DNA of 64,000 nt from Saccharococcus thermophilus (GTDB lineage: Bacteria; Bacillota; Bacilli; Bacillales; Anoxybacillaceae), in NCBI RefSeq assembly GCF_011761475.1, contig NZ_JAASRS010000001.1:2976001-3040000 (forward strand), read 5' to 3'. Below the pieces are notes generated by a model, which saw only the letters and a program-made list of their open reading frames with translations, had not been told where the DNA came from and did not search any database. How positions within the stretch are numbered: the stretch's first letter is position 1; each line of letters opens with the position of its first letter. The translations under genes and the position numbers were made by a program. Shown in pieces: positions 18,220-25,640 of the stretch.

Positions 18220-18258
18220 GTCCGCGATCTTTTCAATACGCTGATTTTATTCGCGGAC
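18220..18258 (+). promoter_or_regulatory. Inverted repeat in the leader of the His-repeat/PspA unit
   Basis: GTCCGCGA (18220-18227) and TCGCGGAC (18251-18258) form a perfect 8-bp inverted repeat 57 bp ahead of the next start codon. It could be an operator or an RNA hairpin. A TTTTTTTCACC box like those near htrA occurs further upstream at about 18142. Confidence 0.4.
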
Positions 18259-18314
18259 AAGCCGAGCACCGCAACACTGCCCACACAATATGGAAAAAGG
18301 AGGTGACAGCGTGC

Positions 18315-18839
18315 ATGAAAAAAAGAGCGGCCGTTCTGCTTGCCGTTTTATTTCTCGTGGGATACGGGGTGATGCATATGATGCCGTTTTGGTTTGGAAG
18401 CCACTTGGACAAGCCTCATTACGACGAACCGTTTGCCGAGCATCATCATTTTGCCTTCTACCAGGGCGGCGAGCCGTTTGTCGAGCATCACCATTTTGTC
18501 TTCTACCAAGAGCCAATGGGTATGATGATGGTTCCCCATGTCTGGATGATGCTTGGAGTCCTTGCTTTTCTTTTTCACCTATTGTTGCTTGCCATCGGTT
18601 GGATATGGTGGAAAACGGCAAGGCCTTTTAAATGGCTAGGATTGGCGCTGATGGTATGGGGACTCATCGGCTTGCTGCCGAAATGGGCGTTGATTCTGTT
18701 GGTGTTTGCCGCTGCTTATCTTTTAGAAAAACGCCAACAGCACCAGACAATCTCCATTGAATCATGGTCAACGCCGTCCAGTCAAGCGGCGCATATTTTA
18801 GATGAATGGGAAAAAAGCATAAAAAAGGAGGATTCGTAA
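18315..18839 (+). CDS. Small membrane protein with duplicated HHH segment, upstream of pspA
   Basis: 174 residues starting at the ATG 7 nt after a perfect AAGGAGGTGA. An N-terminal signal/TM helix (AAVLLAVLFLVGYGVMHMM) is followed by an exposed loop with two near-identical units, EPFAEHHHFAFYQ and EPFVEHHHFVFYQ. Two or three helices follow (VWMMLGVLAFLFHLLLLAIGW, WLGLALMVWGLIGLL, WALILLVFAAAYLLE) and a charged cytoplasmic tail. The last helices recall the LiaI/LiaF-type membrane anchors found beside PspA/LiaH proteins, but I do not recognise the protein as a whole. One base separates it from pspA, so it probably anchors or regulates PspA. The histidines suggest metal or pH sensing; that is speculation. 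Confidence 0.75.
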   Translation: MKKRAAVLLAVLFLVGYGVMHMMPFWFGSHLDKPHYDEPFAEHHHFAFYQGGEPFVEHHHFVFYQEPMGMMMVPHVWMMLGVLAFLFHLLLLAIGWIWWKTARPFKWLGLALMVWGLIGLLPKWALILLVFAAAYLLEKRQQHQTISIESWSTPSSQAAHILDEWEKSIKKEDS

Positions 18840-18840
18840 C

Positions 18841-19497
18841 ATGGGATTATTTCGTCGTGTCAAAACGATGATACTTGCCGATTTGCATAAGCTGATCGAT
18901 CAATGGGAAGACCCGATCGCCATGTCGAAGCAATACTTGCGTGAAATCGAGGAACATATTCATCAAGGCCATCAAGCCCTCACCCAGCAAATACTCGCCG
19001 AACAGCGCTATGAAACGTTGATCGCGCAAACGAAAGCGATCATCGAAAAACGGGCTCGTCAAGCAAAATTGGCGCTCGAACGGAACGAAGAAGCGATAGC
19101 GAAGCTCGCGTTGCGGGAAAAACTATTGTACGAGAAAAAATTATCCGCCTATGAGCAACAATACGAGACGGTGAAAGAAAAAACCGCACACGTGAAAGAA
19201 CAATTAAAACAGCTACAAGAAAAATATGAAGAGCTTTCGGCAAAACAATTAGAATTAATCGCGCGCGCCAACGCCGCCAAAGCGCTGAAACAGATGGATG
19301 CCACCCTCGCCTCCTTCCAACCCGATCACGCGCTTCGCGGATTCGCGCGCATGGAAGAACGCATCCTTGCTTTAGAAGCGGAAGCAACGGCTGCTCGCCA
19401 ATGTTTGGCGTCTAAACACTCGATTCCTTCCTCTTTGGAAGAAGAGGTAGAAAACGAACTTGCCAAATGGAAAGAAGCGCATAAGCAAAACGTGTAA
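18841..19497 (+). CDS. PspA/IM30 family protein
   Basis: 218 residues, almost entirely helical coiled coil: MGLFRRVKTMILADLHKLIDQ with the amphipathic N-terminal helix, then EDPIAMSKQYLREIEEHI and long heptad stretches. PspA/LiaH proteins (ESCRT-III-like) bind damaged cytoplasmic membrane and preserve the proton-motive force. Translationally linked to the His-repeat membrane protein, with an AAAAAAGGAGG ribosome site. Its place next to a CssRS-like system and htrA makes an envelope-stress locus. Confidence 0.88.
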   Translation: MGLFRRVKTMILADLHKLIDQWEDPIAMSKQYLREIEEHIHQGHQALTQQILAEQRYETLIAQTKAIIEKRARQAKLALERNEEAIAKLALREKLLYEKKLSAYEQQYETVKEKTAHVKEQLKQLQEKYEELSAKQLELIARANAAKALKQMDATLASFQPDHALRGFARMEERILALEAEATAARQCLASKHSIPSSLEEEVENELAKWKEAHKQNV

Positions 19498-19519
19498 CCC
19501 CCCCTTTTAATATAGATTA

Positions 19520-19545
19520 CCCCCTTGCCGTTTTCGGCAAGGGGG
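19520..19545. terminator. Strong stem-loop after pspA
   Basis: CCCCCTTGCCG-TTTT-CGGCAAGGGGG, a perfect 11-bp stem. No clear U-run on either side, but it sits between two convergent genes and probably ends or protects both transcripts. Confidence 0.6.
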
Positions 19546-19555
19546 ATGAATATAT

Positions 19556-19792
19556 TTAGGAGAGCACTGAGCGATATACCCCCATTATCGCCTGCCCATA
19601 CGCCGTTAACAATGCAAGCACAACGGCAAATTTCCAGCCGTATACAAGCGCATAGGCGCCGATGGAAAGGAATAAGGACAAAAGCGAACTAAGTTTGAGA
19701 AACTTCAACAACGCTAATACCCACTTCAGTTTTCCCGCCAGAAACAACAACGCCGAAAGAAACGCCAGCCAAGCCTTTTTTACTTGTTTCAA
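19556..19792 (-). pseudogene. N-terminal remnant of a site-2 (M50) membrane protease
   Basis: 78 codons. The segment KLKWVLALLKFLKLSSLLSL followed by SIGAYALVYGWKFAVVLALL closely resembles the first part of Bacillaceae site-2 protease family proteins. There the same stretch runs into the HEXXH zinc motif (...LLFVHEMGHL). Here the similarity stops after about 60 residues and a short unrelated tail ends at a TAA. The zinc site and remaining helices are absent, so it cannot be a protease. A small surviving membrane peptide is the alternative. Confidence 0.5.
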
Positions 19793-19812
19793 AACCCTAA
19801 TCCCCTTTTTCT

Positions 19813-20886
19813 TTATTTCCGATGCATTTTAAACTCCAAAAACAGCTCGTTATAATATGCGAGCATCCGTTTTCCTAAATTCTTGTACACTTCCAAATTC
19901 CCGATGGAGTCAAAATCAGGATAAAACCGTTTATCTTCGGTAATCTCCTTTGGCATATAATCAAGCGCTTTTTCATTTGGCGTCGAATAGCCGACATATT
20001 CGGCGTTTTGCGCCGCATTTTTCGGATCAAGCATAAAATTAATAAATTTGTGCGCCCCTTCAATGTTTTTCGCCGTTTTCGGAATCACCATATTATCGAA
20101 CCATAAGTTCGATCCTTCTTTCGGCACAACGTAATCCAGCTTATCATTTTCCGAGATGATTTCCGCCGCGTCCCCCGACCAGACGACACCAATGGCTGCC
20201 TCTTCATTCGCCAAAAGCATCTTGATTTCATCACCGACAATCGCTTTGACATTCGGCACGAGACGGTCCAATTTTTCCTTTGCTTGCCGCAAATGCTGCT
20301 TGTTCGTGTCATTCAGCGAATAATGCAAGCTGTTCAGTCCCATGCCAATTACTTCGCGCGCGCCATCTACCAATAAAATTTGATTGCGCAAATCCGGATC
20401 CCACAAGTCATTCCAACTGGTGATCTTTTTGCCGCCAAGCATGCTCGGATTATAGACAATGCCGACCGTTCCCCAAAAATACGGAACGGAATAACGGTTA
20501 CCAGGGTCAAACGACAAATTTAAAAAACGGGGATTGATATATTTTAAGTTTGGCAGTTTCGCATGATCGAGCGGAATAAGCAGTCCGTCTTCTTTCATTT
20601 TGCTAACCGCATATTCCGATGGCACCGCGACATCAAACGTTGTCCCTCCCTGAGCGATTTTCGCCATCATCGCCTCGTTCGAGTCAAACGTTTGGTAAAT
20701 CACTTTTATGCCTGTTTGTTTTTCAAATTTTTTAATAAGCGCGGGATCAATATAATCGCCCCAGTTATAAACGGTTAACGTATTTTTCCCCGCATAGCCT
20801 TCCGTCCGATTGAGCGCAAAAGCGGTATAATAAAAAACAAGAGCGGCGCAAAATACGGCAATAAAAAAGATCGCGAGTTTTTTCAT
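19813..20886 (-). CDS. potD: Spermidine/putrescine ABC transporter, substrate-binding protein PotD
   Basis: 357 residues: N-terminal signal helix (LAIFFIAVFCAALVFYYTAFAL, no lipobox cysteine) and a periplasmic-type binding fold starting TLTVYNWGDYIDPALIKKFEKQ. YNWGDYID and the later VPYFWGTVGIVYN are characteristic of PotD. It captures polyamines outside the membrane for PotBC. It is the last gene of potABCD and overlaps potC by 4 bp. Confidence 0.92.
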   Translation of the reverse strand: MKKLAIFFIAVFCAALVFYYTAFALNRTEGYAGKNTLTVYNWGDYIDPALIKKFEKQTGIKVIYQTFDSNEAMMAKIAQGGTTFDVAVPSEYAVSKMKEDGLLIPLDHAKLPNLKYINPRFLNLSFDPGNRYSVPYFWGTVGIVYNPSMLGGKKITSWNDLWDPDLRNQILLVDGAREVIGMGLNSLHYSLNDTNKQHLRQAKEKLDRLVPNVKAIVGDEIKMLLANEEAAIGVVWSGDAAEIISENDKLDYVVPKEGSNLWFDNMVIPKTAKNIEGAHKFINFMLDPKNAAQNAEYVGYSTPNEKALDYMPKEITEDKRFYPDFDSIGNLEVYKNLGKRMLAYYNELFLEFKMHRK

Positions 20887-21686
20887 CGACGCCGTCCCCC
20901 CACTCCTAACATGCCGCTTCTTCGGCTGATGAAGTAATAGCCGGTCACAAGCGCCAATGTCAAGATAAATAATAGTGCCGACAGCGCGTTAATCGACAGC
21001 GAAATGCCTTGGCGCGCCCGCGAGTAAATTTCCACCGATAACGTGGAAAAATCGTTACCCGTTACGAAAAAGGTGACGGCAAAATCATCGAGCGAATACG
21101 TCAACGCCATAAAAAACCCTGCGAAAATCCCTGGGGTAATATACGGCAATATGACTTTCGTCAGCACATCCCATTGATTCGCTCCTAAATCGCGCGCCGC
21201 ATCGATCAACGTCGGGCTCATTTCCTGCAGCTTCGGAAGCACCATCAGCACGACAATCGGCACACTAAATGCGATGTGGGATAATAAGACGGAAGTAAAA
21301 CCAAGCTGAATGCCGATCATCGTAAACAAGATTAAAAACGAGGCTCCGATGATGACATCAGGGCTGACGATCAATACGTTGTTTAGCGTCAACAATATTT
21401 GCTTCACTTGCTGGCTTTTCACATAGTAAATCGCCAGTGCCCCAATCACTCCAAGAATGGTGGAAATGGCCGCCGACAACAGGGCGATGGTAATGGTATT
21501 CAATACAATAATCCATAGCCGTGTATCATGCAAGACTTCTTTATACCAGTCGAGCGTCACTCCCGAAAAATCATGCATCGTGCCGCCCTTGTTAAACGAA
21601 TAGTAAATTAAATAGCCAATCGGCAAGTACAAAATGACGAACACGACTGCCAAATAGGCTTTTCCCCATTTATGGCTGCTTTGCAT
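20883..21686 (-). CDS. potC: Spermidine/putrescine ABC transporter permease PotC
   Basis: 267 residues, six predicted helices. The EAA loop that contacts the ATPase reads [20 protein letters not shown]. It resembles the PotC half of the permease dimer. It follows potB by 4 bp and overlaps potD by 4 bp. Confidence 0.9.
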   Translation of the reverse strand: MQSSHKWGKAYLAVVFVILYLPIGYLIYYSFNKGGTMHDFSGVTLDWYKEVLHDTRLWIIVLNTITIALLSAAISTILGVIGALAIYYVKSQQVKQILLTLNNVLIVSPDVIIGASFLILFTMIGIQLGFTSVLLSHIAFSVPIVVLMVLPKLQEMSPTLIDAARDLGANQWDVLTKVILPYITPGIFAGFFMALTYSLDDFAVTFFVTGNDFSTLSVEIYSRARQGISLSINALSALLFILTLALVTGYYFISRRSGMLGVGGRRR

Positions 21687-21690
21687 CGCT

Positions 21691-22488
21691 TCATCCTCGC
21701 TTTCGATTTCCCGTCACGGCTACCACGACCGCCATGGTGATAATTAAAAATACCGCAATCGTCGATCCCATTCCCCAGTTTTGCGTGACGAGAAAATGTT
21801 CTTCAATCGCCGTGCCAAGCGTAATTACGCGATTTCCGGCAATAAGCCTTGTGATCATAAACAAAGACAACGCCGGAATAAACACCGCTTGGCATCCCGC
21901 TTTTACGCCATCCAGCGTCAACGGAAACACAACGCGGCGAAACGTCATCCATGCCGAAGCACCAAGATCGCGCGCCGCATCGATCAAAGACGGGTTCAAT
22001 TCCTCAAGCGCATTAAAAATGGGCAAAAGCATAAATGGAATAAAAATATACACCGATACAAATACAAAGCTAAAATCGGTAAACAAAATTTGCTTGGTGC
22101 CGATGCCAACCGCCGCAAGCACCGCGTTCGCCAGTCCGTACGTCCCGAAAATGCCGAGAAATGCATACACTTTTAACAATAAATTCACCCATGTCGGCAA
22201 AATCAGAAGAAGCAGCCAAAGCTGTTTATGTTTTGTTTTCGTCAGCGCATACGCGGCCGGATAGGCAATAAGCAAGGAAAACAGCGTCACTAAAAACGCA
22301 TACCAAATGGAGTTCGCCGCCATTTTTAAATAAATCGGTGTAAAAAACGTTTGATAATTGGAAAGCGTCCACTTTCCTTCAATATCAAAAAAAGAATAAT
22401 AGATAATCAATAGAATCGGCGCGACGACAAACATCCCCATCCAAACGACATACGGCAATAAATAGACGTTGCGTACGTTAGTTTTCAT
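21691..22488 (-). CDS. potB: Spermidine/putrescine ABC transporter permease PotB
   Basis: 265 residues from the ATG at 22488 ([20 protein letters not shown]). Longer upstream frames only read through potA. Six helices; EAA loop [20 protein letters not shown]. Its start overlaps the end of potA by 11 bp. It pairs with PotC as the membrane channel. Confidence 0.9.
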   Translation of the reverse strand: MKTNVRNVYLLPYVVWMGMFVVAPILLIIYYSFFDIEGKWTLSNYQTFFTPIYLKMAANSIWYAFLVTLFSLLIAYPAAYALTKTKHKQLWLLLLILPTWVNLLLKVYAFLGIFGTYGLANAVLAAVGIGTKQILFTDFSFVFVSVYIFIPFMLLPIFNALEELNPSLIDAARDLGASAWMTFRRVVFPLTLDGVKAGCQAVFIPALSLFMITRLIAGNRVITLGTAIEEHFLVTQNWGMGSTIAVFLIITMAVVVAVTGNRKRG

Positions 22489-23551
22489 CAGATTTCTCCC
22501 CATCATCCTCACTGATGCGCATGACGTGAATCGCCTCCGGATCAAAATAGAGGCCGATTTCTTCGCCGACTTCCGCTTTTTTCGTCGAATGGACAAGCCA
22601 CTCATTGCCATCCTCGTCATAGCAGCACAGCTCGTAATGCACGCCGCGGAACAGTTGCGAATCAACGCGCACTTGCAGCTTTCCTTGGCCGCGCGTCGTT
22701 ATTTGCAAATCTTCCGGACGGATGACGACATCGACCGGCTCATTCGGCCGAAATCCTTTATCCACGCACATAAACCGCTTACCGGCAAATTCGACGAGAT
22801 AGTCTTCCAGCATAACTCCGCGCAAAATGTTGGACTCCCCGATAAAATCAGCGACAAAGCGATTGACTGGTTCATCATAAATTTCTTTCGGCGTGCCGCT
22901 CTGCTGAATCTTCCCTTTGTTCAGGACAAAAATTTGATCAGACATCGCCAGCGCCTCTTCTTGGTCATGAGTGACAAAAATAAACGTAATTCCTAAGCGG
23001 CGCTGCAGCTCGCGCAGTTCATACTGCATTTCCGTGCGCAGCTTCAAATCAAGCGCCGACAGCGGCTCATCGAGCAAAAGCACCTCCGGCTCGTTGACAA
23101 TCGCGCGCGCAATCGCCACCCGCTGCCGCTGTCCGCCAGACATTTCTTGAATGCGGCGATTCTCATATCCTTCCAAATTGACAAAGCGAAGCGCTTCTAT
23201 CACTTTTTCTCGGATCTCCGCTTGTTTTTTCTTTTTGATCCGCAATCCAAACGCCACATTTTCAAACACGTTCAAATGCGGAAACAGCGCATAATCTTGA
23301 AACACCGTGTTCACTTGCCGTTTATTCGCCGGCACATGATTCACCGGTTTCCCATGAAAATAAATCGCCCCCTCTGTTGGTTCGGCAAACCCTGCGATTA
23401 AGCGCAAAATCGTCGTTTTTCCGCATCCCGACGGCCCAAGCAGCGTATAAAATTTGCCTCGTTCAATATCAAAGCTGATGTCATCTAACACTACTTGGCC
23501 GTCATATATTTTCGTCACCCGCTCAAAGCGGATGATCGTATCTTTTGCCAT
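22478..23551 (-). CDS. potA: Spermidine/putrescine ABC transporter ATP-binding protein PotA
   Basis: 357 residues from the ATG at 23551, with GGGAG 7 nt ahead; in-frame upstream codons have no ribosome site. Walker [13 protein letters not shown]-loop [11 protein letters not shown], signature [14 protein letters not shown], Walker [14 protein letters not shown] and H-loop VTHDQEEA, then a C-terminal TOBE regulatory domain ([10 protein letters not shown]). It energises polyamine uptake and is the first gene of the operon. Confidence 0.93.
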   Translation of the reverse strand: MAKDTIIRFERVTKIYDGQVVLDDISFDIERGKFYTLLGPSGCGKTTILRLIAGFAEPTEGAIYFHGKPVNHVPANKRQVNTVFQDYALFPHLNVFENVAFGLRIKKKKQAEIREKVIEALRFVNLEGYENRRIQEMSGGQRQRVAIARAIVNEPEVLLLDEPLSALDLKLRTEMQYELRELQRRLGITFIFVTHDQEEALAMSDQIFVLNKGKIQQSGTPKEIYDEPVNRFVADFIGESNILRGVMLEDYLVEFAGKRFMCVDKGFRPNEPVDVVIRPEDLQITTRGQGKLQVRVDSQLFRGVHYELCCYDEDGNEWLVHSTKKAEVGEEIGLYFDPEAIHVMRISEDDGEKSDEN

Positions 23552-23637
23552 CCGCGCACTCCCCCATCGCAAAATAAAAATTTCCTTTTCCATTATTTCC
23601 AGGAACCGAACTATTCGTAATTTTCTATCTATCATTA

Positions 23638-23666
23638 ATTAGAACACGCGTACGGGAAAAGTGCAA
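23638..23666 (-). promoter_or_regulatory. Candidate sigma-A promoter of potABCD
   Basis: On the minus strand TTGCAC, 17-base spacer, TCTAAT, about 90 bp ahead of potA and downstream of a leftward terminator. Confidence 0.5.
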
Positions 23667-23682
23667 TGAAATTTTTCCAAAT

Positions 23683-23726
23683 AAAAAACTCGTTTCTCTC
23701 CTAGCATCACGCTAGAGAGAAACGAG
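23683..23726 (-). terminator. Terminator between the CRISPR array and potABCD
   Basis: On the minus strand CTCGTTTCTCTCTAGC pairs with GCTAGGAGAGAAACGAG and is followed by TTTTTTATTT. It insulates potABCD from leftward CRISPR and Wadjet transcription. Confidence 0.9.
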
Positions 23727-23809
23727 AATGCGCATATAGGCCAAAACGTGATATGGACATTGTACAGGGAAGACTGCCGGAACACAAACATGATATGAGA
23801 GCAAATGGC

Positions 23810-24032
23810 ATTTCTATTGTGTCTCGTAGGCACGGTAAAAACAAATAGTTACCACACCAGACGATGGTTTAATTCCTTAATAGTTAAGATGCAAACCACT
23901 GAGGGTCCACATAAAGGAAAAGTAATCACTTTTTGATTTCAATTCCTTATAGTTAAGATACAAACCAACAAACGGTACAGGACAATATGCTCAAGAACTG
24001 TAGTTTCAATTCCTCATAGTTAAGATAAAAAC
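23810..24032 (-). CRISPR. Orphan, degenerate CRISPR mini-array
   Basis: Three 30-bp repeats at 23867-23896, 23936-23965 and 24003-24032 share AATTCCT..ATAGTTAAGAT and differ at a few positions; spacers are 39 and 37 bp. A fourth, more decayed repeat of 33 bp (23810-23842, ending TAGGCACGGTAAAAAC) lies to the left. Read leftward, repeats end in ATTGAAAC, the 5' handle of the type I-B/III arrays common in Geobacillus. Repeats are best preserved next to the leader on the right and decay leftward, as expected for the old trailer end. No cas gene lies in this window, so processing would need Cas proteins encoded elsewhere. Confidence 0.85.
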
Positions 24033-24079
24033 CCAAAAAATCATTGATAAATCAACATTTTTAAAAATGACCTACGATC

Positions 24080-24108
24080 AGTATAATTCATTTCGAAAAT
24101 TACGCCAA
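24080..24108 (-). promoter_or_regulatory. Promoter in the CRISPR leader
   Basis: On the minus strand TTGGCG, a 17-base spacer, TATACT, about 50 bp upstream of the first repeat. A well-formed sigma-A promoter that would transcribe the array leftward. Confidence 0.7.
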
Positions 24109-24154
24109 TAAACGAGAATACTGATAGCCGTAAGAAGAGAGCTAAATAAGAAAG

Positions 24155-24200
24155 TGTCGTCGATCCCCCGCACTTTTTGCACGATTGGAGGTCGACGACA
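24155..24200. promoter_or_regulatory. CRISPR leader inverted repeat
   Basis: TGTCGTCGA (24155-24163) and TCGACGACA (24192-24200) are perfect inverted copies around a C-rich centre. Similar GTCGTCGACC...GGTCGACGAC blocks occur in leaders of this array type, so I read it as leader sequence. The rest of 24033-24362 holds no gene. Confidence 0.55.
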
Positions 24201-24362
24201 TTTTTAACCATGAATGATAGTTTATATACGATCGCATATGGTTATCCGTCTGTATCTCTATTATAGGTTACTAAGCATCCTAAAAGCTATATGAGAAATT
24301 CTTGATTTCTTGTTCCTATTTTTAATGCCCGTAAACTTTCTTTGCAAAGGAAGACGGAGTGA

Positions 24363-25640
24363 TTAACTTAACTCCGTCTTTTCTCTCTCGATATCTTTCC
24401 GAAGCATCGGCAAAATTGCCTCCTGATATCCCGCTTTTTTTAATTGCTCCATCTCAAGCTTGACAGGTTGTAGCACTTCAGATAATACGGACTGCAGTTT
24501 TGCCAGCCGTTCCTCAGAAAGCGACACGTTCGGCATCGAGGCAAAGTAGTCTTCACGCGTGAAATGCCAGAGTGAAAGATTCTCGCCATATCGCCCGACA
24601 AGCCGATCCGCCATTTTCAACCCTTCTGGGTCAAAGTCGCCCGAATAATAAAGACGAGCGCCCGACTCGACAAGTAAATCAAGGAGTAACATCGTCGCTA
24701 GATTTAGCTGGCCGTTTGTGCTGACAAGCGGCATCGCTTCGCTTAGTAGTTCAGAAAAAACACCGGCGTTTTCTACGACAAAGACGATGGTGCCTTTGGA
24801 AGGATATGCTCGTTTCAACCCGACAATCTCTCTCAGCGGCACGTTCAGCGCCGTATTCGTTTCACACGCGGCGGAAAATACGGGATGAATGCCATCTTCT
24901 GTTTCTGCCAAAATTCCCGCGCACGTCACGAAATTGAGGATGTCTTCGCGCAAGATGCCGAACGATTGCAGCAGTTCATTGACTTCTTCTACGGACGAAA
25001 GCTGATATTTTTTCCGGGAGTAAAATTCCAACGCGGATAGAAACAGTTTTCCTTGAAATGTGTGTAAATCAAACGCGTGCGGGTCTCCGGTTACTTTTTG
25101 CGCGAATAGCGGCAGGCGTTCGTACGTTCCTTGCTTCGGAAGCTGGCGAAGCGCTTCGCAAACCACGCAAAGGGACGCATACAGTTCATCACGTTGCTGG
25201 GCGTACGCTTGGTGAAGAAGACGGTATTCGCTCGGGTGCTCCAGCGCTGCTGTAAGCCATTCCGCTCCGCTAGGGTAAGCGGCGATAAACCGATGAAAAA
25301 ACTCCGCTTTTTCCTGCTGTTCCGCTTCACGCCTTTCTTTGTTTGCCACGAGTGGTTCTCCAAAATAATGGACTAACAGCTCTTCCAGTGAAACACCCGC
25401 AAATCGCGTCTTATCAAGTTGTTTAGCAAACGCCTGCAGTGAAACGCGCGTCATTTCCTTCCCAAAAAACGCCGCGATTGCTTCTTTTTCTTCTTTCGTA
25501 AAATTCGTAAGGGAAATGGTGCCGCCAATGCGGCCGAGTGATTCGTACTTCTTTTTCATTTCGCAAAAAAGGCGGTGAAATCCAGCTTCACCGCGGAAAA
25601 ATTGCGCCGCTTCTGCCGCCATTTCCGGCAATGTTTTCAT
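24363..25640 (-). CDS. jetD: Wadjet type II component JetD (TIGR02679/DUF2399 family)
   Basis: 425 residues from the ATG at 25640, which overlaps the jetC stop (ATGA); longer frames only run antisense-free through jetC. The C-terminal half is a Toprim-like nuclease domain: VFVVENAGVFSELL supplies the glutamate and LYYSGDFDPEGLKMADRL the DxD pair. The N-terminal half is the helical DNA-binding region of the family. In Wadjet systems JetD cuts plasmid DNA that the JetABC SMC complex has recognised by loop extrusion. It is the last gene of the four-gene operon. Confidence 0.9.
   Translation of the reverse strand: MKTLPEMAAEAAQFFRGEAGFHRLFCEMKKKYESLGRIGGTISLTNFTKEEKEAIAAFFGKEMTRVSLQAFAKQLDKTRFAGVSLEELLVHYFGEPLVANKERREAEQQEKAEFFHRFIAAYPSGAEWLTAALEHPSEYRLLHQAYAQQRDELYASLCVVCEALRQLPKQGTYERLPLFAQKVTGDPHAFDLHTFQGKLFLSALEFYSRKKYQLSSVEEVNELLQSFGILREDILNFVTCAGILAETEDGIHPVFSAACETNTALNVPLREIVGLKRAYPSKGTIVFVVENAGVFSELLSEAMPLVSTNGQLNLATMLLLDLLVESGARLYYSGDFDPEGLKMADRLVGRYGENLSLWHFTREDYFASMPNVSLSEERLAKLQSVLSEVLQPVKLEMEQLKKAGYQEAILPMLRKDIEREKTELS

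Noticed and set aside
23810..24200. cas genes for the array
   Set aside because: No Cas-like protein is encoded between 19.8 and 33 kb; the neighbouring large genes are Wadjet and polyamine transport.
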